Origin: Kiritimatiellia bacterium
GTDB lineage: Bacteria; Verrucomicrobiota; Kiritimatiellia; UBA8416; JADHWI01
Direction: 5' to 3'
Length of the DNA stretch: 64,000 nucleotides
NCBI GenBank assembly: GCA_030744755.1
Contig: JASLPY010000006.1
Location: 1-64,000 of the forward strand
Each line of letters starts with the position of its first letter. Positions within the stretch are counted from its first letter, which is position 1. Of this stretch, positions 37,071 through 48,500 are shown piece by piece. The notes under the pieces were generated by a model. That model was not told where the DNA came from and ran no database searches. It worked only from the letters and a program-made list of their open reading frames with translations. Position numbers and translations under genes: made by a program.

Positions 37071-37128
37071 ATGATTAGTTTTGCCCAAACACTGGAGGAG
37101 GATGTGCCGGACATAGGTTCCATTAAGA
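37071..37128 (+). pseudogene. 5' fragment of receiver-histidine kinase gene, cut by group II intron
   Basis: ATG at 37071 with AGGAGA 8 bases upstream encodes MISFAQTLEEDVPDIGSIK plus one base. Joining 37128 to 39067 restores the frame: the next residues are NVLLVIDDELG, the start of a receiver domain. The joined gene would be 1227 bases (408 aa). The intron lies in the opposite orientation and so cannot splice out of this gene's mRNA. Confidence 0.85.
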
Positions 37129-37203
37129 ATCGAGTAGCCGGGGAGGTTGCCCTCCCCTGGCTCTCACACCACCGGACATACGGATCCGTATCACGGCGGT
37201 TCC
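37129..37203 (-). ncRNA. Group II intron domains V and VI
   Basis: On the minus strand GAACCGCCGTGATACGG, then ATCCGTATGTCCGGTGGT, form the 34-nt-type catalytic domain V hairpin. Next, GCCAGGGGAGG and CCTCCCCGGC form domain VI, followed by TACTCGAT at the 3' splice end. Confidence 0.8.
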
Positions 37204-37218
37204 TAAGTTGATGTTATC

Positions 37219-38502
<1,284 letters not shown>

Positions 38503-39053
38503 CCGTGGACAGCCCTCCGCTCCCCGGCGTACTCAGTCGGATTCTGTCCAACCCCCTGGGCCCGGGCCATACGCTTTTCGGCATATGTTTCTGCTGTTCG
38601 GTCTGTTCGCACGATGTAAGGCTCTTTCCTCATCTTAGGTTCGGGCCTTCAATGAACGTGAGGCCTCCGGTTTCTTCGTTTAAACGGGTTGTCACCAACC
38701 CCCGGCTCGTTCCATCCACTTACTATGTCCTCGGCTGACTTCTCCCCGCTCATCCCGTCCTCTCTTGAGCACGGTAGCCCGAAGGCAAACGAGGAGATCT
38801 CCCCGGGTAAGACACACGACTTTCACGCTTATACCCGCCGCATTTACGTACCGGCTTTCCGTTCAGGTATTGGACTTTGAGGTGACGTGCACTCTCATCC
38901 GGCCACCACGCCTCTTATGCGATTTCTGTTCGTCGGGTCAGCGCTTTGCTTTCAACTTCCTTCAGACCCCGCCTCGCGACGACGCCCTTGTCTTCCGCTA
39001 GTACTTCCTCCTGATAGGTGTATAGGGGACTTTCACCCCATAAGTCGTGCGCC

Positions 39054-40235
39054 ATGCCGGGCGCACACGTGCTGCTAGTGATTGATGACGAGCTGGGCCC
39101 CAGGGAGAGCATACGCTTCCTTTTCAAAGACGAATACGATGTTGTCTGTGTCGAATCCGTGGACGAAGGACTTGAGGCAATCAAGGAACACTCCCCCGAC
39201 GTGATCATCCTCGACATCAAAATGCCTGGAAAGAACGGTATTGACGGCCTCCAGGAAATCCGCGCAATAGAGCCGCTCACCTCCATAATCATGCTGACAG
39301 GCTTCGGTTCGCTAAGAACCGCCCAGCTTTCTATCCGCCATGGCGCCAATGATTACATCAGAAAGCCCTTCGACACGAAGGAGATGAGAGAAACGGTTAA
39401 GAAATACGTGCAGCGATCAGAAATGGAAAAACGCCGCTCCAGCGCATCCAGAGAACTCAACGATCTGAACGTGAAGATGCGCAGGGAGCTTGCACAGAAG
39501 GAACACCTGGCGGAGTTGGGCCAGACTTCCTCTGAGTTCGTTCACGATCTCCGCAATCCCCTCACCGTTATCTACGGCTACGTACATCTTCTCATGGAGG
39601 AGATCGAAGACTCGAACCGCTGGATTGGTGCCGCTACAGGGGAGGCAACCGAGTACCTGTCGGTTATCGAGAAGAACGTGCAGCGCTGCGAAAGCATGCT
39701 GAATCAGTGGAGAGAGAAGAAGAAGCCTGGCAGTGATGCACGACAAGTAACCACAGTTTCATCTCTGCTGGGTGAGATCGCAGAGAACTGCCTTCCAATC
39801 GCAGCAGAAGCCGCCGCCCGAATCAGCCTGTCCCCTGCCCCACTTGACTGCGAGATACTGGCGGATGTCATGGAGCTGCACAGGGCCATTCAGAATCTGG
39901 TGACGAATGCGATACAGGCTCTGCCTGAAGAAGGCGGTCTCGTGCAGTTGGCGTGGATGGTCATGGAGGATTACGTCGAGATCAGTGTTCAGGACAACGG
40001 TCCAGGGATTCCGGAAGAACATGTGAAAGACATCTTCACCCCGTATTACTCTACGAAGAAGCAGACCGGCGGAATGGGCCTGGGGTTGTACATAACCCGC
40101 AACATCATCGAAGATCACGACGGAATCATCGACTTACAGAATGACGATGATGCGGGCGTCACATTCAGAATCAGGCTGCCCCTTCATTCCACTGCCTCCA
40201 CCAATGACACGGCAAATGGAGCCAATCTCAACTGA
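39054..40235 (+). CDS. Receiver-histidine kinase hybrid, 5' end replaced by intron sequence
   Basis: The genuine gene portion is 39067-40235; the ATG at 39054 lies inside the intron and would add MPGAH in place of the native N-terminus. Receiver domain (VIDDE, ILDIKMPGKNGIDG with the phosphoacceptor Asp, RKPFD), HisKA with FVHDLRNPLTVIYGY, then HATPase with NLVTNAIQAL, DNGPGIPEE and GMGLGLY. An N-terminal receiver on a kinase fits a multistep relay. Native translation begins at 37071 on the far side of the intron, so the gene is probably inactive unless reinitiated here. It ends before a clear terminator. Confidence 0.75.
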   Translation: MPGAHVLLVIDDELGPRESIRFLFKDEYDVVCVESVDEGLEAIKEHSPDVIILDIKMPGKNGIDGLQEIRAIEPLTSIIMLTGFGSLRTAQLSIRHGANDYIRKPFDTKEMRETVKKYVQRSEMEKRRSSASRELNDLNVKMRRELAQKEHLAELGQTSSEFVHDLRNPLTVIYGYVHLLMEEIEDSNRWIGAATGEATEYLSVIEKNVQRCESMLNQWREKKKPGSDARQVTTVSSLLGEIAENCLPIAAEAAARISLSPAPLDCEILADVMELHRAIQNLVTNAIQALPEEGGLVQLAWMVMEDYVEISVQDNGPGIPEEHVKDIFTPYYSTKKQTGGMGLGLYITRNIIEDHDGIIDLQNDDDAGVTFRIRLPLHSTASTNDTANGANLN

Positions 40236-40296
40236 TTTTGCAGTTTCAGATCCCCGCGTGCCGGCACAGTCAGTACTGTGTGCGTGGATCCGATCG

Positions 40297-40335
40297 GTCA
40301 CTGTCTCCTTCCCCCGAGACAGTGACCTCTTTCTT
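40297..40335 (+). terminator. Intrinsic-type terminator after receiver-kinase gene
   Basis: Perfect 11-bp stem GTCACTGTCTC (40297-40307) / GAGACAGTGAC (40316-40326), 8-base loop, then a T-rich CTCTTTCTTT tail. Confidence 0.75.
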
Positions 40336-40465
40336 TATCTGTGCGAGCAGTTGACCAGACAGACGATGGTAAAAATTAAGGTAAAGACGAGGAGAAGCAG
40401 CTTTCTTCCGTAACCTTTACCCTGATCTTTGCCTCAATCTATCTCTCGAGCGATAGAACCTGATT

Positions 40466-40489
40466 GCACCCAGAGGGTGCCTGGTTTTT
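40466..40489 (+). terminator. Second candidate intrinsic terminator
   Basis: GCACCC-AGA-GGGTGC hairpin followed by CTGGTTTTTC. About 130 bases upstream of the methyltransferase-like gene; could also be a leader hairpin. Confidence 0.5.
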
Positions 40490-40610
40490 CGTGTGATGCG
40501 TCGATGGTGGCATGCTCGACTCCTTAAGTCCTTGCGATTCAATAGGGCACTCTTCATACTGTGCCTTTCGAGTCTTGCTTTATCAAATACGCTTGGAGGA
40601 CTTTAAGCCC

Positions 40611-41297
40611 ATGGCAAACAAATGCCTCTCCATTCTTCTCTTTCTTCTGTTCATTCTAGCCCTCGTTCTACCCTTCCTGCCTATCGCGCTGTGTGCGCTA
40701 ACGCCGGAATTTGCGGGAAGGGCGCTTCTGGGCGGGATCTTTGCAGCCCTGGCTCTTGAGAAACTCTGGGCCATGTTTTTCCGCATGAAGCAGCGGTATG
40801 CTCCCAAGGTTGAGAAAGACTGGACGACAGTTTCGGTCGGCTACGCTTTCGCGGCCGTCTATTATTTTGCGCTCTTTGATTTCTTCTTCAGACAGCAGGA
40901 CTCCGTATGCCCCGTGGTCAGCTGCACAGGGTTGGTGATCTACGCCATTGCGGTAGCCATACGCTACTGGGCGTTCCACCACCTCAGCCACCAATGGGCA
41001 ATACACGTGGACAAGGAGATCGGCGACAGGAAACTGGTGACAGACGGCCCGTATGCATTTGTCCGACACCCGCTCTACCTGGGCGCCTGTCTCGAAACGA
41101 TCGGAATACCACTTCTACTCGGGTCTTATTGGACACTTCTCTTTGCCGTAGTTGTTTTCATACCCGTCGAATGCCAGCGAGCCTACTTCGAGGAACGATA
41201 CTTGAGGAAGATCTTCGGAGACGAATACGACAAGTTCGCCGAGCGTACCTGGGCATTCTTCCCCCTGCCGGGGAAACGGCCCAAGAGTGATGGATGA
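40611..41297 (+). CDS. Isoprenylcysteine carboxyl methyltransferase-like membrane protein (ICMT/PEMT superfamily)
   Basis: About 228 aa with five hydrophobic segments. The C-terminal signature LVTDGPYAFVRHPLYLG followed by YFEERYLRKIFGDEYDKFAER is that of integral-membrane SAM-dependent methyltransferases of the ICMT/phospholipid methyltransferase group. I chose the ATG at 40611, with GGAGG about 11 bases upstream, over an ATG at 40512. The substrate in bacteria is usually unknown (lipids or small hydrophobic compounds). Convergent with the AraC regulator gene. A second ICMT-like domain occurs at 59374-61440. Confidence 0.82.
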   Translation: MANKCLSILLFLLFILALVLPFLPIALCALTPEFAGRALLGGIFAALALEKLWAMFFRMKQRYAPKVEKDWTTVSVGYAFAAVYYFALFDFFFRQQDSVCPVVSCTGLVIYAIAVAIRYWAFHHLSHQWAIHVDKEIGDRKLVTDGPYAFVRHPLYLGACLETIGIPLLLGSYWTLLFAVVVFIPVECQRAYFEERYLRKIFGDEYDKFAERTWAFFPLPGKRPKSDG

Positions 41298-41330
41298 CCA
41301 CCGCACAACGCTACTCCACTTCCCGGCACC

Positions 41331-42083
41331 CTACACCAACCATTGGGCATCACGGCGATATGCCGAAGGGGATTTGCCGGCCTGTCGGGTGAAAGCACGG
41401 GTGAACGCGGTCAATTCCGCATAACCGGCCGAATTCGCAATCTGGGATATCGTCATATCCGTCTGGGTTAGAAGACCCCGAGCGTGATCCATGCGCATGG
41501 ACGTGAGAGCCTTTATGGGTGACAAGCCGTGATCTCTGCGGAACCGGTCGAGCAGCTGCGTCTTGCTCACACCGGTTAGATCAACAAGCGTCTCCAGCGA
41601 GATTGCTTCATCCAGATGTTGCTCCATGAAGGACAAACACCTCGTCACCAGGTCACCCTCACCCGCCCCCGGCTCCGATCGCGGAATGGCCAACTGATGA
41701 CAGATCATGGCAAGCGCCGCGTGCTGGTGAGTAACTGTGCGTCTGCCCGCAAAGAAAACGTCGTGGATCACAGCCAACGATAGCTCGTCGAGTCCGATGA
41801 CCTCATGCGGCAGTTCCAAAGTATCAAGCTCCGGAATGCGAAACACAACAGCCCGGACATCGTTAAAGCGGATCGCACCCATCGGATCAACGGCCAGCGA
41901 CAGGAAGGACTCCGGCCCCACTTCCGCAGGGACCTGTCGAAAAGTCAAACTGCAGCTCCCGCCCAAGCACGCAACCGCCCACACCTGGCCCACCGTTGTC
42001 CCCACGGGAACCTGCCACAAAGGCGAACCGACGATGACGTCGATTACGTACCTGTCCCCACCTTTTTGTGAAACATCCGGCAT
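41331..42083 (-). CDS. AraC-family transcriptional regulator
   Basis: 250 aa. The C-terminal double helix-turn-helix (about 145-245) has SLETLVDLTGVSKTQLLDRF and ISQIANSAGYAELTAFTRAF, ending in GKSPSAYR, as in AraC/XylS proteins. The N-terminal part (about 1-130) is a probable cupin-type ligand domain without clear motifs. Divergent from the sugar-ABC ATPase gene with 139 bp between; near-identical direct repeats there may be its operators. The inducer is unknown. Confidence 0.88.
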   Translation of the reverse strand: MPDVSQKGGDRYVIDVIVGSPLWQVPVGTTVGQVWAVACLGGSCSLTFRQVPAEVGPESFLSLAVDPMGAIRFNDVRAVVFRIPELDTLELPHEVIGLDELSLAVIHDVFFAGRRTVTHQHAALAMICHQLAIPRSEPGAGEGDLVTRCLSFMEQHLDEAISLETLVDLTGVSKTQLLDRFRRDHGLSPIKALTSMRMDHARGLLTQTDMTISQIANSAGYAELTAFTRAFTRQAGKSPSAYRRDAQWLV

Positions 42084-42098
42084 AATAGCTAAAGATCC

Positions 42099-42208
42099 TT
42101 GACAAATATAACTCAGAATATACAGTCTGCTTACTAAAGGAAACAGAAAACAACCGGAATTCAGGTGTGTCCATATTTGGACCGGTAGCGCTTATTCTGA
42201 ATATAGAG
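42099..42208 (+). promoter_or_regulatory. Candidate promoter and operators between AraC regulator and ABC ATPase
   Basis: TTGACA (42099-42104), a 16-base spacer and TACAGT (42121-42126) form a sigma-70-like promoter reading toward the ATPase. Direct repeats TCAGAATATACAG (42113-42125, over the -10 box) and TCTGAATATAGAG (42196-42208) match at 11 of 13 positions. A palindrome GTCCA-TATT-TGGAC lies at 42169-42182. AraC-family proteins bind direct repeats, so these are candidate sites (inference). Confidence 0.5.
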
Positions 42209-42222
42209 CGGAGGAGAAGCAA

Positions 42223-43320
42223 ATGGCTGGTGTGACACTTGAGAGTGTTTACAAGGTATACGATGGAAACGTCACCGCGGTTGAAGATTTCAACCTGGAG
42301 ATAATCGATGGTGAGTTTCTGGTATTGGTGGGCCCATCCGGCTGCGGGAAATCGACTACATTGCGAATGATCGCCGGCCTGGAGGAAATCACCAAGGGCA
42401 CCGTGAAGATCGCCGATCGCGTCGTGAACGACGTACCTCCCAAGGATCGCGACATAGCAATGGTGTTTCAGAATTACGCCCTGTACCCGCACATGACCGT
42501 CTACGACAACATGGCCTTCGGCCTGAAGCTGCGCCGGTTCAAGAAGGACGAGATCGACAAACGCGTTAAGGATGCTGCCGAGATATTGGGACTGACCGAT
42601 TACCTGCAGCGCCGCCCGAAAGCGTTGTCAGGCGGCCAGCGCCAGCGAGTTGCGGTTGGACGCGCGATTGTTCGCCAGCCATCCGCCTTCCTCTTTGACG
42701 AGCCACTTTCGAATCTCGACGCCAAGATGCGCGTACAGATGCGGGTTGAAATCAGTCTTCTCCACACCAACCTGAAGACAACAATGATCTACGTAACTCA
42801 TGACCAGGTTGAAGCCATGACAATGGGCGACCGTATCGTGGTTATGAAGGACGGAATCATCCAGCAGGCAGCCGACCCCGTGACTCTCTACGACCAACCC
42901 GCCAACAAGTTCGTTGCCGGATTCATAGGCACTCCACCGATGAATTTCTTCGAGGGCAAGGTCACCAACGACGCCGGCATGGTCTTTGCCGGAGACGGAT
43001 TCAGCGTCAACGTACCCGAACAGCATCGCGCCGGTCTTGAAGCCCATGTAGGCAGGGAAACAACGCTGGGCGTGCGTCCCGAGGATATTGTCACAGCCGA
43101 AGGCGGGGCCGATCCGGTGAAAAGCACGGTTACTGCCAAACTGGAAGTTATTGAACCGATGGGCTCCGAGACCTATTGGTATCTCGCGGTCGGCATCAGT
43201 AGTTTCATTGCGCGCGTAGATTCGCATGTCCGGGCAAAAGTCGGCGACGAAGTCACCCTCGCCCTGGATCTCGAAAAGGCGCATTACTTTGACGTAGAGA
43301 CGGAAGAGAAGATTGTTTAG
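42223..43320 (+). CDS. Sugar ABC transporter ATP-binding protein (UgpC/MsmK type)
   Basis: 365 aa. Walker A GPSGCGKST (38-46), Q-loop FQNYALYPHM, signature LSGGQRQR, Walker B AFLFDEPLSNLDAKMR, H-loop VTHDQ, and a C-terminal TOBE/regulatory domain (about 240-365), all diagnostic for the carbohydrate CUT1 importers. ATG at 42223 has GGAGGAG upstream. No permease or binding-protein genes are adjacent, so it may be a shared ATPase for distant sugar importers, as MsmK is. Divergent from the AraC regulator. Confidence 0.93.
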   Translation: MAGVTLESVYKVYDGNVTAVEDFNLEIIDGEFLVLVGPSGCGKSTTLRMIAGLEEITKGTVKIADRVVNDVPPKDRDIAMVFQNYALYPHMTVYDNMAFGLKLRRFKKDEIDKRVKDAAEILGLTDYLQRRPKALSGGQRQRVAVGRAIVRQPSAFLFDEPLSNLDAKMRVQMRVEISLLHTNLKTTMIYVTHDQVEAMTMGDRIVVMKDGIIQQAADPVTLYDQPANKFVAGFIGTPPMNFFEGKVTNDAGMVFAGDGFSVNVPEQHRAGLEAHVGRETTLGVRPEDIVTAEGGADPVKSTVTAKLEVIEPMGSETYWYLAVGISSFIARVDSHVRAKVGDEVTLALDLEKAHYFDVETEEKIV

Positions 43321-43360
43321 GAGCGGCCCATAGGGATGTGCCACCCTCATACTTCCCCAT

Positions 43361-43915
<555 letters not shown>

Positions 43916-43956
43916 TCACACGCTTGCCATTTCAAGTGCCAGTACTTGTGCTCCTG

Positions 43957-45522
43957 CTATCTTTCCGGTGCACTCCGGCCACTGGCCACGAGCTCCTGAA
44001 GCTTCTCGCTCAGCTCTTTCACAATCTCGGGATGCTCGAGGTAGAGATTGTTCGTCTCCCCTGGATCCTTCTCAATGTTGTAGAGCTGCCCCGGTGCATC
44101 GGGAGCCTTCTCTTTAATGGAGAACTCCTTGGCTCCCCAGGAACCTCCCTTGCCGTAATTGTTGCCGCCCGAGCCTTTATGATCAAGGTACTTCCACTTT
44201 CCCTTGCGTATCGACTTCGACTTTCCACGGTATGCCTGTTGAAGCGAGAACTCGCGTACAGGTTTCTTTTCACCTGCCAGTGCCGGAAGCATGTTGTAGC
44301 TGTCTTCCGCCGCATCGTTTGGAAGGTCATAGTCAACAATGGCCGCACATGTCGCCATGACATCGGTCAGGTTCACGAGCTGGTCAGAAACCGCTCCGGG
44401 CTTAACCGTTCCAGGCCAACGCACAATCAGGGGCACGCGATGTCCACCCTCCCAGTCGTCACGCTTCAAGCCGCGCCAAGGTCGAGCACCATCATGCTGA
44501 TGATCTTTGCGCATGTTTTTGACGGTAGGCAGCTCAGGCCCATTGTCGCTTGAGAAAAGAACGAGTGTGTTCTCGGCATAACCGAGTTCGGCCAGGGTCT
44601 GCATGAGTTGGCCCACTACATCATCCAGTTCGAATATGAAGTCCCCGTGCGGGCCGGCTTCCGTCTTGCCCCGGTACTTCTTGGCCGGAATGGAAGGAAG
44701 GTGAACACCCTGCGTGCAGTGGACAAGAAAGAAAGGCTTATCGGGTGATTTTGCCTTGTGGCGCTTGAGAAAATCCCGGCTCTTCTCGAGGAAGACAAGG
44801 TCTACGTTCTCCGGCTCAAAAGCCTTGGTTGCGAGCCCCGATCGGAAATCGCGGGTATATGGATTGAACGGAAGGTTGCGGCGCTTCTTCTCGTCGTTGT
44901 TCATGTGAATTGTAGGCACCTCGGTAACCTTGTCGCCCTCAATATACGTATAGAGCCAGTCTGTTGTCGGACAGCAGACCGTACCGAAGAATTCATCGAA
45001 TCCTCTGTGGACTGGAGAATCCGGAATCGGCCGGGAAAAATCCGTCCTCCTGACAGCATCAACACCGCCGCCCTGAATCCTCTTCCCGGTCTCCTTGTCA
45101 AAGAAAGTCATACCAATATGCCACTTCCCGAACAATGCCGTGCGGTACCCTTTCTTACGAAGCATGCCGGGTAGAGTAAGGCGATCTTCCTTGATAATGC
45201 AGGGGCCTCCGACGCCGGTGAACACTCCACCGGGATGGGCACGGAAAGCGCACTGCCCGGTAAGCAGGCTGTAGCGGCTCGGCGTACAGACGGTCGCAGG
45301 ACTGTGCGCATCTGTGAAGAGCATCCCTTCCCTGGCAAGCTTGTCCAGGTTGGGAGTAGGCACCTTTGACTCGGTGTTGTAACAGCCAACGTCCCCGTAA
45401 CCCAGGTCATCCGTGAAGATGATCAGAATATTCGGATGTGGAGCCGCATGCATTTTCGTCACCATGAGTAAAACCAGCAGCCATGGTAGAATGAAGCGTA
45501 ATCCGCGCCAAGCCTCCGGCAT
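43957..45522 (-). CDS. Secreted arylsulfatase A-like sulfatase
   Basis: About 521 aa. The signal peptide (hydrophobic ILPWLLVLLMV, cleavage near MHA-APHP) follows the chosen ATG at 45522; a frame open to 45564 runs through a 7-bp tandem repeat and is less likely. IIFTDDLGYGD binds the metal; CTPSR near residue 79 is the formylglycine site of the Cys type. Family members remove sulfate esters from carbohydrates. It lies downstream of an HzsA-related gene on the same strand, 51 bases away. Substrate unknown: host or algal sulfated glycan likely. Confidence 0.9.
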   Translation of the reverse strand: MPEAWRGLRFILPWLLVLLMVTKMHAAPHPNILIIFTDDLGYGDVGCYNTESKVPTPNLDKLAREGMLFTDAHSPATVCTPSRYSLLTGQCAFRAHPGGVFTGVGGPCIIKEDRLTLPGMLRKKGYRTALFGKWHIGMTFFDKETGKRIQGGGVDAVRRTDFSRPIPDSPVHRGFDEFFGTVCCPTTDWLYTYIEGDKVTEVPTIHMNNDEKKRRNLPFNPYTRDFRSGLATKAFEPENVDLVFLEKSRDFLKRHKAKSPDKPFFLVHCTQGVHLPSIPAKKYRGKTEAGPHGDFIFELDDVVGQLMQTLAELGYAENTLVLFSSDNGPELPTVKNMRKDHQHDGARPWRGLKRDDWEGGHRVPLIVRWPGTVKPGAVSDQLVNLTDVMATCAAIVDYDLPNDAAEDSYNMLPALAGEKKPVREFSLQQAYRGKSKSIRKGKWKYLDHKGSGGNNYGKGGSWGAKEFSIKEKAPDAPGQLYNIEKDPGETNNLYLEHPEIVKELSEKLQELVASGRSAPER

Positions 45523-45527
45523 GGCAA

Positions 45528-45561
<34 letters not shown>

Positions 45562-45573
45562 CATCGCATCCCC

Positions 45574-48500
45574 CTATCTCTCACTCTCCGGAATAAGGCT
45601 CACGTAAGAAGCGGCCCTTTCGAATGTCGGTTTCGGCCTGAAATTCGCGTGGTCCTTGTACTTAATGTTCTTTCTACCCCAGTACATGCCGTAGAACTGC
45701 GCGTTGGTATCGACCCAGTTTGTGATCCTTACCAATTCCCCTTGCGTGAGCTTGACCTTCTTGTGTTCTTTGATCAGTTTCTCGGCAAGCTCGGCCTGCG
45801 CCGGATCTTTCAGTTTCACTTTGCCAGGCGCAAGCATTGCCACCAGGACACTGGCATGCGAGCCAAATGAACGCGCAGGCATGTAATCAACGTTCCCTGT
45901 CTTCGGATGGTTTTCACCTATCGTACGGCCGATGAGGAGGGTCTTGCTTTTCCTGCCGAACCCGCCGCGCCGGTTTTCAATCAGCTGCTCGTAGGACATC
46001 GAGAACATCGGGGTCATCTTTCCCGTCAGGATAAGATTTCCTTTCGGCTTCTCTTCGCCATGGCACTTTATGCAATGCTTATCCAGAACCGGCTGAACGT
46101 CCGCCACGTAATCAATCGGACGCTGACCTGACTTCTCGCCCGGCTGCGGTCCCGGGAAGGAAGGTTTGCGCTTCAGCGCCTTCACGGCGCTGGACGTGCG
46201 CGCGGTCGCAGCCTGGTTGGGTGTTTCATGGCACCCGATGCACGACCTGGTCTCCCCGGCTATGTAGTTGACCAGCGTTCTCTCGATCTGCACGGCCATG
46301 TAATTCTCGTCAAGCGACTGGAAGTAGATGTTTCTTCCGGCAGGCACGACGAAATGGGCCGAGCCGTCGTCTTCAACCGGAACCACGCCGTGCTGGACCC
46401 TGAGTCCAAGGTGGGTGTTCTTCGTGATCGTAGCATGCTGCTGATCATAACCATCACCGCCCCAGCGCCGCCTCGTCGCCCAGGGCCGCGGGATCTGCTC
46501 AAGCACGCGAATGTACTTGATGGAACCACGCGGGGTGTCTTCCATACCGTGGTAGATATCCGTCACAACGCATGTTGCCAGGTTCTTTGCAGCCATCTCT
46601 TTGTCGATAACGGACTGGTTAACCGGCGGCCGCTTTCTGGCCTTGAGCGGAAACGGCAGGAAGCATGACATCTCCGGATCATCGTGGATAACGATGACGT
46701 TGCCATTCTCATCGAGAAGCGAAAGGTCGTAGGCCTTGACGTCCTTCCATTCATGGCCCGCTGCCTTGTGCGGAACGAGGAAGAGTTTGTCAGAAAGCGG
46801 ATAAGGCTCTTTGAACAGTCGTCCAAGTCTCCCCGCACGATCTCCCCTCCAATTTCCGTCAATCATGAAGTGAAAACCGCCCTCACTCCTGATGTCGACA
46901 TCCGGGGTCATGTAGGTCATCGGCTCCCTGGTCCGGATGTTCTTAGTCATGTCTATCCTGATCACGGTACCCATTCCGTTCTGCGGGTAATGCGGCGTTC
47001 CCAGGAATACAAAGTGGTTGGGCTTCTCCGGAATGGGACGCCCGTAGAGGAACGTAGGAGGCAGAGAGATATCGTTGCCGTATATCTCGGCGGACCCCGA
47101 ACCGTCCGGTTTCATTGCCCATAGACACTTGACACTGACGGCGCCCTTTTCCACGTACTCCCACCGCGTGTACATAATTCGGCCGTCCGGCATTATCGAG
47201 GGCGACTGTTCACTCACCGAGCTGTTTGAAAGCTTCGTGAGATGTTTCCCGGTCTTGCGGGTTTCCAGGTCCGCATCATGATCCATCCGGTACAGCACGC
47301 TGGTCGTGAAGATGTCCGGCGAATCGCAAAGGATACCGTACTGACAGCGGGTGGAGATGAATACGACATCTCCATCAGGCAGGTAACAGGGATCCATGTC
47401 GTCAGTACCGTGATGGTAGCCCACCCTGTAGCTCTTGACGATTTCCTCTTCGTTGACCTCGGGGAAGGTCAACTGCTTAAGCCCCCCGACCCTTTCTCCG
47501 CTCTTTGGGTCAATCTCTATCTCGTAAAGCCTGTTACCGCTGTCGTTGGCGGACTTCCAGGCAAAAACAATATGCTTAGCGTCAAAATCGACATCGAACC
47601 GGCCAAAGACGCCGTTTTCGAGCTCCGGCACCAGCTCGGTAACCTTCCCTGTCTCCATATCAAGCACGCAGACGTTACCGCCCGGCATCCATTGCGAATT
47701 GATGAATTCGGTATAGTAATGGTTCGCCGAAAATGTGTACCGCTTAACAAAAACCATCTTGTCAAAATCAATGAGAGGATTGTTGTTCAGCACGGCGTCC
47801 ATTCTCAGTGCGGCGCATGATTTCTTCCATGTCTCAAACACGCCACCTTCGGGCGGCCCGTCGGTCCAGCCCGCGGCCTGTGATTCAAGCGCATCAAGCT
47901 GCGCAAGCAGCTTCTTTCCCGTACTGCTCGACTTGTAGAGCTCGTTAATGGTCGTCCGCAATTCTTTGAGTTTGAATTGCTCCAGCGATGCAAAAAGTTG
48001 ATCGTACATGCGCGACTTGAGATAGAGGGCTCGCACTCTATACAGATCCTTCGATGACTTGACCTTCGCGGCAAGTGCCTTGATTTCGTCGGCGACTTTC
48101 GTTGGGCGCAGTGCCACCTTCGCGTAGCGTTTAGCTACCTCGGGATATGAAACCGTCTTCCAGTCGGTGCCCCATATACCATCGTCACGTTCCCATGCCA
48201 TCTCCTTAACGGAAACATCATCGCCGTACTTTGCCCCCAACTCGGCCCAGAGCTTCCTGTCGGGACTCTGGCCTTTTCCACAGGCGGCAGCCATGTGGCC
48301 GGAATTGACGCTCATCGCTTTACCGAACTTACCGTCGGCGAACTCAACTTCGCCGACAGGGGAAGCGTGGTTGAGGCTTCCTGACTCATCTTTCCCACCA
48401 TTCTCAAACGGCCAGTAGGCTAGAGTACCTTCCCCGCTCGATGGCTTATCGGCCTTTGCCAGCGCGGCGATGTCCGCCCCCGAAATGACGCGCCCGTAAA

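Larger units (their letters stand above)
40236..40610. other. 375-bp intergenic region with two stem-loops
   Basis: Contains a terminator hairpin (40297-40335) and a GCACCC-AGA-GGGTGC hairpin (40466-40480) followed by CTGGTTTTTC. The remaining sequence before the methyltransferase-like gene shows no coding sense. Confidence 0.5.
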
